A stretch of DNA of 64,000 nucleotides, from assembly GCF_030247195.1 (NCBI RefSeq), contig NC_080672.1, forward strand, positions 247,737,209 through 247,801,208, written 5' to 3'. Below the pieces are notes generated by a model. It ran no database searches. It was given only the letters and a program-made list of their open reading frames with translations, and was not told where the DNA came from. This DNA is from Topomyia yanbarensis (taxonomy: Eukaryota > Arthropoda > Insecta > Diptera > Culicidae). This document shows positions 27,512 through 38,880 of the stretch, one piece after another (positions within the stretch are counted from its first letter, which is position 1; the number at the start of each line of letters is the position of its first letter). The translations under genes and the position numbers were made by a program.

Positions 27512-28110
27512 ATGTCGAACACCCATTTTAATAAGTTTGGCATCGTCGTGAACTATAGTGATGAAAATTTACCATGTGGCTGTCCAGAAGCGGAACTCCA
27601 GAAGCACTATATGCTAAACCACGAGAGAACGCACACCGGAAAGTGTGTGTTTCTATGCAACGTTTGTGGTAAAGGATTTAAGCACGAACCAAGTTTCAAA
27701 ATGCATCTCAAAATCCATGAAGGCGTTTAAACACACGTTTGTTCTGCATATGGCCAAACATAAAAACATTCGCACTTTTCAGTGTCAACAATGTGGCAAA
27801 AGTTTTATTCAGCGTACCTCGTTGCTGGCACTGATAGGGCATGCCGTTGGCCGGTTGCATCGATGTGAGCCTTGTAACACAACCCTCAGTTCATCCCAGC
27901 AACTCACGGATGACAATTTAAAATTACATCATAGCTAACGGTTCATGGGCCAGGAAGAATTTGGCGAGGCATGGAAGATGGAACCAGAACAACCGTCAAA
28001 GGTTAATGATGTTAAGGAGAAGAACTCTACATCATTGTACAAATTTATGCCGAACGGATGTAAATTGTGTAGTAAATCTTTCCGATTATCTTCTTCGCTA
28101 ACAATATGAT
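27512..28110 (+). pseudogene. captured C2H2 zinc-finger gene fragment
   Basis: Two overlapping frames (27512-27730 and 27645-27938) and a third short one (to about 28110) encode C2H2 fingers. The first intact finger reads CNVCGKGFKHEPSF, followed by MHLKIH. The next frame has CQQCGKSFIQRTSLL, and the third has CKLCSKSFRLSSSLT. A His-Glu-Arg-Thr-His-Thr-Gly linker precedes the first finger. C2H2 arrays of this type bind DNA in the nucleus. A frameshift falls after the first finger, and stops precede the third. The orthologous host gene cannot be named because the family is very large. The sequence lies within the TIRs of the gene-capturing element, on the same strand as the next fragment. Confidence 0.8.
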
Positions 28111-28372
28111 ATGCGCTTCACCGAAGGATTTATATGTTTTATTAGTTTGTTTTTACATCATTTTGGAATACGATGTGTATCTTATCTTAGGACACAGTCT
28201 ACTAACAGGCGATAGTACTTTTGTCCTTATACGAGAGAACAACGATTTCTACATTGTAGATCCTACCATCGGTAAAAAATACTTCAGCTCTAATACGTAC
28301 CGTCCTTTAAGTAGAATTTACTATATTGTCAATCAGGACAACGTCTGGGGAATTATTCAAAAAGAGAACCCG
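28106..28372 (+). pseudogene. captured Cc2d2a-like fragment (C-terminal region)
   Basis: This stretch encodes a PKDLYVLLVCFYI segment, then LGHSLLTGDSTFVLIRE, then FYIVDPTIGKKYF and a DNVWGIIQ motif. The order and key residues resemble the C-terminal transglutaminase-like region of CC2D2A, a ciliary transition-zone protein (LL.NYF, then LG.A.L.G...V, then NP.TG..Y, then NVW.NIQ). The similarity is judged from memory of the family, so the call is moderate. The fragment is in frame for about 88 codons and then fuses to unrelated sequence near 28372, where short GAACCCGG/GAACCGGG words repeat three times. That suggests filler DNA at a capture junction. Confidence 0.5.
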
Positions 28373-28421
28373 GCGTTATTCGTCAAGAGAACCGGGTTGA
28401 AATATTCAGAAAGAAAACCGG

Positions 28422-29113
28422 GTGTTAGGTCCGGAATTAGCCATCGACAGTTCTCCAAACACAGTTTTGAATTAAAATTTTCATCGGCAAACTTTTTCCC
28501 GTATATAAATTTTCCACCCGTTCCATTGTTTGCAGTAAAATCTCTACCTTGGCACATCTAAAATGAAAAATTGGCATTTTTTAGATGCACAACCAGAACA
28601 TAAAAAAAACTCACAAACTCCGGAATAATCCTATGAAACGTAGACCCCTCATAGCCAAAACTTTGCTCTCCAGTACACAATGCTCGACAATTTTCAGCCG
28701 TCTTCGGTACAATATCTGCTCTGAGGGATATTATAATTCTTCCCACATCATTGCTGCCTACTCGAATAACGAAGTACATCCGCGGATGTCATTTTTCTCT
28801 TCCAGTTCTTTTGCCGGCTGAGTGGCTTCAACCGCATCATCCTCCCCGTTCTCTTGATTCTGTAGTGTTGCACCAGCATGCTGCAACCAGGCGTCCTCCG
28901 CCCAAACCGGCTTGTTGCTACCCTCTTAATCCGCTGTGGTTTTGCTATGTTCACCTGTATCGTTCGGCCGCACAGTCCTGAATTGTTCATGTTGTCGACA
29001 GCGGCTGCAGCATCGTCGGCACTCTCGAACCCAATAAACGCAAATCCACGGTGCTTCTGTGATTCGTCATCAACCGGAATATCAATCAGATCGCCAAACG
29101 GAATATTAAACCA
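28422..29113 (-). pseudogene. captured PPIE (cyclophilin-33) fragment with intron
   Basis: The minus strand encodes the end of an RRM ([20 protein letters not shown], then [11 protein letters not shown] and [15 protein letters not shown]) followed by a cyclophilin peptidyl-prolyl isomerase domain ([28 protein letters not shown], then [19 protein letters not shown]). That RRM-plus-cyclophilin order is diagnostic of the spliceosomal protein PPIE/CYP33. A 57-bp GT-AG intron (28558-28614) splits FHRIIPEF from MCQG, so the capture was from genomic DNA and not from mRNA. Frameshifts follow PQRIK, precede the cyclophilin start and precede the MANSGPNT segment. The homology stops there (28422), so the active site is incomplete and the N-terminal part of the RRM is missing. 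Confidence 0.88.
28558..28614 (-). other. 57-bp intron in captured PPIE fragment
   Basis: On the minus strand the boundaries are GTGAGTTTTTTT at the donor and TTTTCATTTTAG at the acceptor. Splicing joins Phe-His-Arg-Ile-Ile-Pro-Glu-Phe to Met-Cys-Gln-Gly in the frame expected for a cyclophilin. The length is typical of small insect introns. Confidence 0.8.
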
Positions 29114-29277
29114 AAATAAACAAAACAGTGACAGTCCAAAGTTTAGAGTGATTTCCCCCTAGCAACAAAACATCGGCCGCTCTGTGTACTCAATGGTAGC
29201 TTTTGGAATAATCCGCAATCTTCCTCGCTGACTATAAGATTCTGTTACTTAGACACCGGCAAAGATTCAACTGATCT

Positions 29278-29686
29278 TCAGATTTCAGGTAGAAACAGTT
29301 TTTGCTCGATGGGTTTTAACGAAAGTTTCATTGTTTTGCAAATGTCGTCTGGATAGGTTTGTGCGGTAATCACATATTGATGGTCCGGTCCATAGAATAC
29401 CATATACGTTCAAACCTTGATATTCGTAGCGGTTGCACACTAATTATTCATGTCATAAATTTCTGACCTGTATCTGCGGTTTAGACAAATTGCTCAAATG
29501 CTCGCCAGTATCCCTGCATTTCAGAATGCGCACCATCTTCGTTTTCTCGTTACCTTCGTCATAAAACCAGATTCCGTTAAAGTTGCATATAAAATGTGAT
29601 CCAAACTGGAAGGAGACAGAAATATTCGTGCCTGTCCGTGCGTTTCTACAAGCCAGGTCCACAAGTTTAAGGTTGTAACCAGATTG
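29278..29686 (-). pseudogene. captured fragment of an unidentified gene, two exons
   Basis: Exon-like block 1 (29468-29686, 73 codons) is preceded by TTTATTTCCAG and followed by a GTCAG donor. It encodes LVDLACRNARTGTNISVSF and later IWFYDEGNEKTKMVRILK. Block 2 (29278-29415) follows an AG acceptor and encodes YMVFYGPDHQYVITAQTY, ending in a stop. The two blocks join in frame except for one TGA near the start of block 2, which could be a decayed CGA codon. I do not recognise the protein. The clean frames and splice sites argue for a captured host gene rather than chance. Confidence 0.55.
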
Positions 29687-29689
29687 CTG

Positions 29690-30130
29690 GAAATAAAAAC
29701 ACTAACGGATTAGTCAGATCATTTTCGGAAAGATTTCCTATTTTGAGTGACTTACGGTATGTTTTGTTGTCAAATTTTTTTCCCCATGCGTAACCAGGGG
29801 TTGCCACAGGTTGTTTGAAAAAGTAACAACGGACTATTCAGTGTTGCTTGTTTCATGCATTTTCTATCCAAATGTCACATTTGACATTACCAGTTACCTG
29901 AGTCACTGAGGGGTAGTCGGATGTTCGATACAGTTTTGGAATGCCAGTGTCTAGTCGTGTCGTTGTCAAAACCCTACAGAAAAACTAGCCTTACATTTAA
30001 CAAAACGTCGAACAAAGTGGATCAGCGTAGGACGTTTGTTAAACAAACTTTTCTGCGAGGAAGTGTAAAGCTGATGCAAAAATGGAAATTAAATGCATTT
30101 TTTCTTATTTGATGCAAATTTGTTATACAT
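29690..30130. other. right interior of gene-capturing element
   Basis: This part is AT-rich and has no recognised domain. The word pair CCAGTTACCTGAGTCAC (near 29889) resembles sequence near 27110-27140 at the opposite end (CAGTTACCAGTTCATTGAG), so part of it may be transposon backbone. Confidence 0.35.
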
Positions 30131-30160
30131 TCTTAGAGTGATCTGCCCCTAGGATTGTGG

Positions 30161-30697
30161 TAAGTTTTGGTGTGCAATACAAATTTCACCATCGATTCTT
30201 CCTATAGTCTGGTGGTGATTACCTAGTGTACCGATAAATTTATGTGAGTGTAGATAGTGAATCCGAAAATAATTATTATTTTTAATTTTCATATCAGGCA
30301 ATTAAGGGTGATTAAATGGCGCGCTCCCTGGGCGATTTAAGGGCGGGTAGAGCGGCAAAAAATGACGGAGGCAAATCGCCCAAATGTTGCATATAAAATA
30401 GCCCCCTAATTGCCAGCAAATTGTAGGGCAATTAGCGCATCCGAGTTGGCAAATAGCCCCCCGCTAGCCAGCAACTTGCCCTTTTTGACTGGGTAGTGTT
30501 TGTGAAATGTATACGCTGTTCTGCCCAGCGTTGCCAAGTACTTATTTCGTTATTTCAAAATTGTTATCACTTCAAATATAGTAACCCATAGGACGGGTTC
30601 TTTTAGGTTCGGATTGGGAAGTTTTGAGTTTTGCGTTTCACTCGCGCTCGAGTCGTTGAGAAAAGTGAAAGATACTTCTGGGTTCTTTTATGCGCAT
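30161..30697. other. unassigned, GC-richer block at 30300-30500
   Basis: At 30300-30500 the sequence is GC-richer, and words such as GGGCAATTA, AATTGCC and CTTGCCC recur in both orientations, which suggests a decayed short element. No ends or genes could be defined. Confidence 0.35.
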
Positions 30698-30850
30698 AGG
30701 GGTCCGTACACGAGGCGTTAGTAATGTCATTACTGAGCAATAATGTCACTTTTAGTGAACGTGCAGGGCGGGTTATGATGGAATTCCCATACAATTCCTG
30801 TAATGTCATTTCTTAGTAATGACACTTATTGCGCGTGTATATAAACGGCC
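30698..30850. mobile_element. short hairpin MITE (~150 bp)
   Basis: The block opens GGTCCGTACACGAGGCGTTA and contains AGTAATGTCATTACT and its near-inverse, AGTAATGACACTTATTGCGC, close to the other end. Its layout resembles the AGCGGACCC MITEs (an end, a ...TACACG word, then an AT-rich palindrome), but the sequence differs. The boundaries are approximate. Confidence 0.5.
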
Positions 30851-31145
30851 AGGTGGATTAAACTTCTTGGATTCTGACTAGAGTAACAATAGCAACGGAG
30901 AAGTGCGTACTATAGGGGTGAGGAAGTTCTTGTATGTGTCTATACACGTTTACTTTGGGTGTGAGTATGTTCGAATGGATTTTGCTTTAAGAAAGGACAT
31001 GTTAGATCTCTGAGTCTCTGACGGAGAGGTCTACGAGCAGCTCTGCTGTTGATTGTGAAACGTTTGGTGACGGTGTTCTCTTCTCATTAACCGAGTCAAA
31101 TCTGTGCCAGGTGTACTGGGCTGCAAGCTTGTTTGTAGCGTGTTC

Positions 31146-31430
31146 TGTTAAAAGCCAATATTTGATCGCTTACAATCCCGTGAACAAGCTTCGCCTAGGA
31201 TTAAGCACAAAAATTGTCAGGACCTCAGAGGCTGTACAAAAATAAGATCCAAAATAATATTTGGATTCTTTTATTACTTGGAGAAAAGTCGAGATACATT
31301 GCATATGTTTTGTCTGCCCTAACCATAATCGCACTCCATGGTGTTTTATCGATGCCTAACATTAAGTGACAGGTCTACAGTCTTCTACACGCTAAAATGA
31401 ATTTATTGATATTCAATCCTAATTTTAACA
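31146..31430 (-). repeat. copia 3' LTR (285 bp)
   Basis: The plus-strand reading starts TGTTAAAAGCC and ends TTTTAACA. It is closely similar to the three pieces of the 5' LTR, apart from an extra 16 bp or so in the 5' copy. TGTTC lies outside it and the polypurine tract lies inside it. Confidence 0.88.
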
Positions 31431-31440
31431 CTTCCCCTCA
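31431..31440 (-). promoter_or_regulatory. copia polypurine tract
   Basis: The minus strand reads TGAGGGGAAG immediately before the LTR start TGTTAAAATT. This purine run is where plus-strand DNA synthesis would be primed. It overlaps the stop of the RNase H tail. Confidence 0.85.
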
Positions 31441-33097
31441 ATAATTCATTCCTAGAAACTCAATCATCTGTTGAAACTTTTGTTTGTTCAAAGCTTTTGT
31501 AAATACGTCAGCAAGTTGTTTATCACTAGATATCCCAGGTAACCAAGAAGCACGAAAAACAGCCTGTTATCAGCTGTATATGTTCCTTCACTGCAGCCTT
31601 TGTAATGCTATTCAGCATTTAATTCACCCTTAATGCTCTTTAAAAACCGCTTTTGGCAAAATACGCATTTTTTACATTACATTTTTTACATACATTTTTT
31701 TCTCAAATACATATGTATTTAATTACAAGCTTGTTATCTTTTATCAATTCCCTTACATACATGTATTTCACGTCGATGTGTTTCGACCTCTGGTGTTCTC
31801 GAGGCTCTTCTGCGATTTTAATGCAAGGAATATTGTCTTCATATATTGCGAATGGAACGGCGTTTATTCCAATCTCACACAATAAAGTTGATAACCAAAT
31901 TCCTTCTTTCGATGCGGCGCACAACGATATCAACTCAGCTTCTGTAGTTGACAGACTAACGGTTTGTTGTCGTTTCGTTGACCATGACACGATGTTCCCA
32001 AAGACAGTAAATGTGCATCTAGAAAGTGACCGCCTTTCATCCTCGTCGTTTGCAAAATCAGCATCGGCGTAACCAATAAGCGGACTACTGTTTTTCATCT
32101 TCTTGTGTATAAGCTTGATCTTCTTGGTACCATGCAGATATCTAAGTATCCTTTTTAGTCCGGTCCAATGTGTATCCGTAGGGCAACTCTGAAATTTACT
32201 CAAAATTCCAACAGGAAAACATATATCAGGTCGTGATGCTAATGCCAAATATTGGAGACAACCCAATAATGCCTTATATGGGGAGCAGGTATGTTGTTCA
32301 TTGCTTTTAATCCACTTCATATTTGGATCCATAGGAGTGTTTGCAGGTTTGCATTCATTCATCCCAAATTTAGCCAAAATTTTATCAATATATGCTTCTT
32401 GTGAAATTTCTAAGGTGCCTGTTTCCAAATTATGAAGAATTTCCAGGCCAAGAAAATTTCGCACTTCATTTAAATCCTTCATTTTAAAGTATTTCGATAG
32501 ATTATTTTTAATCCAATTAATTTGACTAATATCCTTCCCAAATATAAGAATGTCATCAACATAAAGAACGATAATTAAATTTTTGCAAGTAGAATGGTAT
32601 ACACACGCCTCGTACCCAAGTCTCACAAATCCGAATTTTGTTATAATTTTGTCAAACCGGCAATTCCAGCTTCGGCTTGATTGTTTTAAAACATATAGAC
32701 TTTTCTTGAGTTTACATAGTTTAGAAATCCCATCTTCCCCAGAAGGTAAAATAATATAAACTTCTTCATTCAATATTCCGTTGAGAAAAGCCGTTTTTAC
32801 ATCCATTTGATGTATCAATAAGGATTTTGTTACCGCAATCGATAAAAGTGTCCTGATAGTTGTTATTTTGGCAACAGGGGCAAAGGTTTCAGTATAGTCC
32901 AATCCCGGACGTTGAGAGCAACCTTTTGCTACTAATCTAGCCTTATATCGATTAGAGTTCTTATCATCTTTAATTGTAAATACCCACATAGAGCTAATAG
33001 CCTTTCTTCCTTCCGGAAACTTGCTAACTAACTCCCACGTGTTATTCTGTTTCGTGTTCCTCATCAATAGCAGCACTCCATTTTGCCCAATCGTCAC
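31438..33097 (-). pseudogene. copia reverse transcriptase / RNase H
   Basis: The main frame (31703-33097) has the Ty1-type RT blocks: KARLVAKGCSQRPGLDYTET (about residues 52-71), DVKTAFLNG (99-107), a KKSLYVLKQSSRSW block in place of the usual YGLKQ (131-144) and the catalytic YVDD (179-182). RNase H follows with YADADFAN (343-350), STTEAEL (383-389) and an EDN motif, then SKHIDVKY. The last 30 or so residues (SSDKQLADVFTKAL...) are separated by a 170-bp insertion and continue at 31438-31539. RT copies the element RNA inside virus-like particles, and RNase H removes the template. The frame is shifted relative to integrase (overlap 33042-33097), so the polyprotein is broken. Confidence 0.92.
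31542..31711. mobile_element. 170-bp insertion in copia RNase H tail
   Basis: The copia frame is continuous on both sides: it ends ...VIKYI at 31714 and resumes with PGISSDKQLADVFTKAL at 31539. The 170 bp between are unrelated, start ACCAAGAAGCACG and are bounded by TA on both sides (31540-31541 and 31712-31713). This fits a small TA-target MITE, although its terminal inverted repeats are weak. Confidence 0.65.
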
Positions 33098-34520
33098 GTT
33101 TCTTTAGCTCTTCTATAGTCTGTGGTATTTCTTCAAAATTTTGCGATGCTATAAAAATTGAGTCCAGATTGGTTTCATAATCTCCTAACCAGATTGGTGC
33201 TCTGACTGTTCTTTGAGCGTGTCGTAGAATGTTAGGAGTAATTTCCTCGGATTCGTTATTTGCATCTACAAACACATCCCCGTCATTTAAGATATCGTCA
33301 TTTTCTGTTTCTGATATGGAATTGTTGGGTGAACGAGTTGACGGCTCAGGTGTCACTATTGCTGGCAAATCTGTCACGCAATAATCACTTGACCTCCTTC
33401 GACTCACCATTTTATTGGCCATAGAGAAATAAAATTTCGATTCGTCGAAAATGACATCCCTAGAAATAATTATTTTCTTTCGCTCAGCATCCCATAGCCG
33501 ATATCCGTTCGGTGCATATCCCATAAAACATAAAGTTTCACTGCGATTTTCTAATTTATTGCGAAGCTCTTTGTTCACATGAACATGAGCAATGCAACCA
33601 AAGATTTTTAAATTTTTCGCATCAGGTTTTACCCCAAACCACATTTCATATGGTGTTTTCAATGTTCTTAATGAATTTGTTGGGCTTCTATTGGTTAAAT
33701 ATGCTGAAACATAAATCGCTTCTCCCCAAAATTCAGATGGAACCTGGCTCGTATACAGCATGGCTCTTGCTTTTTCCATTAATGTCCGATTCATGCGTTC
33801 ACTCACACCATTTTGCTGTGGTGTGTAAGGAGCGGTAGGTATCATTTGGATCCCTTTTGATGCACAAAAGGCCCTAAATTCTTTACCATAGTACTCGCCT
33901 CCGTTGTCTGAACTCAATTTCGAAATTCTTAATGAAAAATGAGCCCCTACTAACGCTTCAAATTCCTTGAATCTTTGAAGTACCTCGCTTTTACGTTCAA
34001 TCAAATAAACAATAACAAAATGAGTGTAGTCATCTATGAAGGTGACGAAATATTTAAAGCCATTATAGCTGGTTTCTGGTAATTGCCCACATACATCGGA
34101 GTGAATAAGTTCCAATGGCCTATTAGAACGAACTTTATCACTTGTATTAAATGGTTTTCTTGTCTGTTTACTAGCTATGCAAGAATCACAGAGACCTAAG
34201 CCTCCATTGGAAGTTGATGGCTGATAATTCAACCCCTCAACCATGCCATTTGCCAATAGCTTCTTTAAACTAGACTCCCCCAAATGTCCAAACCTTTTAT
34301 GCCACAGTTCGAAGTCAGTATTCAATTTTCCAATGTGCGCTTCCTCTGTTGCGCAATCCAAAAACACATCCAATTCATAAAGACCACCAACTCGTTTTCC
34401 AGTAACAATAATTTCACCTCTTTCGTCTAAAATGAAAACTCCACCATTTCGGAATAAAACACACTTACCCGATGACTCAATGCGAGAAACTGATAGAAGG
34501 TTGCAGTGAAGTTCCGGAAT
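33042..34520 (-). pseudogene. copia integrase
   Basis: From about residue 25 the frame (Met at 34373) carries the HHCC zinc-binding domain: H25, H30, C62 and C65 (LWHKRFGHL, CDSCIASK). The catalytic D,D-35-E triad follows: D93 (HSDVCGQL), D156 (SSDNGGEYY) and E192 (QNGVSERMN). The C-terminal GKP-type segment (IFGCIAHVHV, CFMGYAPNGYRLW) is typical of copia integrases. The enzyme inserts the cDNA into chromosomes. Coding similarity continues upstream to about 34520 (a LLSVSRIESSGKCVLF segment), so the true polyprotein is joined to gag-protease by a frameshift in 34374-34525. No other damage to the catalytic residues was seen. Confidence 0.9.
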
Positions 34521-35701
34521 TAAAAGAGCACTACTCCCAATCTTACTTTTTTATTACCAACTTTTGAATTTAAATACATATTACCAGCACGTCTACACTC
34601 AATGCTTGTCCCGTCCTTCGCTGTAGCAATTTTAGCTGCCTCAATGTCCCACAGCTCCTGGAACGCTCCCACATCGCGAATCATGTGTTGACTGGCACCT
34701 GAGTCCAAATAGTACGGAAACTTCACGGGCATATCCTGAAGTAGCTCTCGAACTTCCGCATCCCAAGCATAATTATCAAGATTTTCCTTTGATGTCCTGC
34801 TAATCGGCTTTCTTTGCATTTTCCATATAGCGATGATTTTCTTATGGTCGACTTTCTCCAATGGTACGCGAACCATAAGTGCTCCTTTTTGTCGGGCGAT
34901 CAGAGCCATGTTCACCGACGAATTTCTTTCGTTCTTCTGTTCAATTCGTTTCTTTTTGCGAAACACAAAACAGTTGCGAAGTTTGTGTCCTGATTTTCTG
35001 CACTCAAAGCACACGATACTGTTTTTCTGGCCTTTACCTACCATAGCAACCGGATCATCCATGTCACGCTTTTTGTCAGTTTCCTCTGCGTCCAAGAAGA
35101 TTCTCTTCACCTGTTCCAGAGACATTTGTTCGAACTCTTCTTTCCTGACAACTGAAAGAGCACCTATTAAATGCTTGTAACGCTCCGGGATAGCCACTAG
35201 CAACGTATTCAGCTTTTCTGCTTTAGCGATTGCCTCTCCCATAGACTCTAATTGTCGGACAAGCTCTTCGTGAGCACCGAACAATTCCTTCAGCGATTTA
35301 AAATGCACATTTCCAAGTGTGTACAGCTTAGAACGAAGTCCCAGCATAGCAACTGCCCCCTTCGGTTGGAAGATCTGCTGCAGCCAATCTAAAATGTCTT
35401 TGGCGTACTGACATTGTAACACATGGCCCATTGCCTCGTCATCCAATTCCAGCCAAAATTCGTTGACCGCTGCGTCATCTTCCTTAAGGCGAGCCTCCAA
35501 TACAACCTTTCTGGCGGCTTCCTGTTCAGGTGTCGCACCTTCCGCTGGAAGATAAAATTCCTCCTCTGGCGGTGTTCGTACTAACGTGTGCGCTAATCCT
35601 TCCTGCTTCAGATGCTGTTCCATCCTCTTTTTTCAAAACGGGAACGACTTTTCGTCCCCTTTGAAAAGAGGCACAGCTACTCTTCGAAGCCGATTTTCCA
35701 T
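34520..35701 (-). pseudogene. copia gag-protease
   Basis: Starting at the ATG at 35701, the frame reads 22 codons to a TGA at 35633-35635, where copia gags normally have Trp in a PFWK-like motif. It reopens at 35623 for 367 codons. The central part has the DUF-type gag (ILDWLQQIF, LKELFGAHEELVRQLESMGE), then a CCHC zinc knuckle (CFECRKSGHKLRNC) for RNA binding, then the aspartic protease motif YLDSGASQHM. The frame runs out at 34520 by a frameshift before integrase. The protein would form the particle and cut the polyprotein. The internal stop and the frameshift make it a pseudogene. Confidence 0.9.
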
Positions 35702-35803
35702 TATTCCTATGAAGAAATTTGCTATTGCACCAGACTGAATCAAATGCTAACGTATAAGTCCGACGGAAAACTCTATCTGAACAATACATACAGGGTAATC
35801 AGA

Positions 35804-35819
35804 TTCTGGGCCCATAACC
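35804..35819 (-). promoter_or_regulatory. copia primer-binding site (half initiator tRNA-Met type)
   Basis: The minus strand reads GGTTATGGGCCCAGAA directly next to the 5' LTR. This is complementary to the anticodon-stem region of initiator tRNA-Met, the primer type known from Drosophila copia, where a tRNA fragment cut in the anticodon loop starts cDNA synthesis. Its position immediately beside the LTR confirms the strand and the LTR boundary. Confidence 0.85.
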
Positions 35820-36012
35820 TATTGAAAGACAATATTTGATCGCTTACAATCCCGCGAACAAGCTTCGCCTAGGATTAAGCACAAAAATTGTCAGGACTTC
35901 TGAATTCTCAAAGCTGTACAAAAATAAGAAAATAAGATCCAAAATAATATTCAGATTCTTTTATTACTTCGAGAAAAGTCGAGATACATTGCATATGTTT
36001 TGTCTGCCCTAA
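35820..36012 (-). repeat. copia 5' LTR, inner piece
   Basis: It matches 31146-31326 of the 3' LTR through TTTGTCTGCCCTAA, then stops abruptly. The continuation (CCATAATCGCACTCC) is found at 47605. Confidence 0.88.
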
Positions 36013-37732
<1,720 letters not shown>

Positions 37733-38880
37733 AAAATAGCAGTTATTTTAGACTACGCACCGACAATTCGCCTGTTGATCTACGGCAACCGGGACGCACC
37801 GTAGAAAGCAATATGGAATCCCCCAATCCTCCCAGCACAGTCGTGCCTCTCGCAGTCAGCAATATCTTCAGTCGTCCCGGCCCTGTGTCTGGGAATGGAG
37901 AGGGGGACTTCCAAATTGCCCTCTTTGGCAAGTATTTTAAAAATAATTTTGATGAATCAACCGTTTTTCCTGATGGAACTGCTTGTTCTAGCTCGAATGC
38001 TTCCGACTGTCTATTAATAAGTCAACGATGTCAGCCGTCAGCTGGAAACCTCCTGAGGAGCACTCCAACTTCCATCACGGGTGCTACCAATTCATGCAGT
38101 TCACCCGCGCCTTCTGCTGTTAGCAGTCATTCCAGTCGCCCCGGTGTGCATTCCAGACGACGGAATCAAGGAGTGCTGGTCAGCCTTCCGTGCCTAAAAT
38201 CGTCGCCCATCCACTTATACTATCAAAATGTGGGTGGCATGAATTCCTGTGCAAATACCTATCGCCTAGCTACCTCGGACTGCTGTTACGACATTATCGC
38301 ATTGACAGAAACATGGCTAAATGAGCAGACCCTTTCCAGCCAGGTGATTTGCTCTGACTACGAGGTTCTCAGATGTGACCGGAGTCCTCTCAACAGCCAC
38401 AAATCCTCCGGAGGCGGTGTTTTGCTCGCTGTGCGTCGTGGATTAAAAGTTCAACATATAACAAATGATGCTTGGAGCAGCATCGAACAAGTATGGGCAG
38501 CGATAAAATTGGGAAATCGAACATTATATATATGTGTGGTTTATTTCCCTCCCGATAAAATTCGCGACTCTGCACTAGTTGATTCTCATTCTGAATCATT
38601 GACTTCTGTTGTTGCGATGGCGCAACCTACTGACGAAATCATGATCCTCGGCGATTTCAACCTTTCTACAATAAAGTGGCGTTCCATTCATAACGGATTT
38701 CTACAACCCGACCCAGACGAATCAGTTTTTCATCCTGGCAGCATTACTCTTCTGGATGGCTATAGCACGGCTACACTTCTGCAGATCAACAGCACAACGA
38801 ACGAGAACGACCGGATTTTAGATCTATGCTTCGTTAATGCCAGAGATCGCCGCATATTTCCACCGCCCTCGCCCCGCTAG
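37733..38880 (+). pseudogene. CR1-type LINE: endonuclease region of ORF2
   Basis: The frame is open from about 37733, with a Met at 37813. It encodes an apurinic-like endonuclease with the motifs YYQNVGGMNS (metal-binding N), DIIALTETWL (catalytic E), SSGGGVLLAV, LYICVVYFPP and MILGDFNLS. The endonuclease nicks target DNA to prime reverse transcription. The layout and the YQNVGG motif resemble the mosquito T1/Q members of the CR1 clade. The frame ends at 38880 with PPPSPR. Homology continues in another frame (PLVKYVRHHPPLHLTL, 38877-38936) into the RT part, so a 1- or 2-base indel near 38850-38876 has broken ORF2. Confidence 0.88.

Larger units (their letters stand above)
26892..30152. mobile_element. 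gene-capturing DNA transposon (Pack-type, hAT-like), 3.26 kb
   Basis: Perfect 16-bp terminal inverted repeats, CTAGGGGCAGATCACT on the left and its reverse complement on the right, are flanked on both sides by GATTGTGG (26884-26891 and 30153-30160). An 8-bp target duplication with short TIRs fits the hAT superfamily best, although P-type elements also duplicate 8 bp. A shared subterminal word (GAAATTAAATGCATTT) lies about 40-70 bp inside each end. No transposase is present. Instead the interior carries fragments of at least three unrelated cellular genes on both strands, one with an intact-looking intron. That is the definition of a Pack-type element: non-autonomous ends that have picked up host DNA between them. 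All captured frames contain breaks, so the cargo is not obviously functional. Confidence 0.85.

Noticed and set aside
28106..28561. The whole 151-codon plus frame as one protein
   Set aside because: Only the first ~88 codons resemble Cc2d2a. From about 28422 the frame is antisense to the captured PPIE fragment and is meaningless.
34833..35180. Plus-strand 115-codon frame opposite copia gag, and similar plus-strand frames at 31653-32072 and 33650-33838
   Set aside because: They are shadows of the copia frames on the minus strand, with no independent domain.
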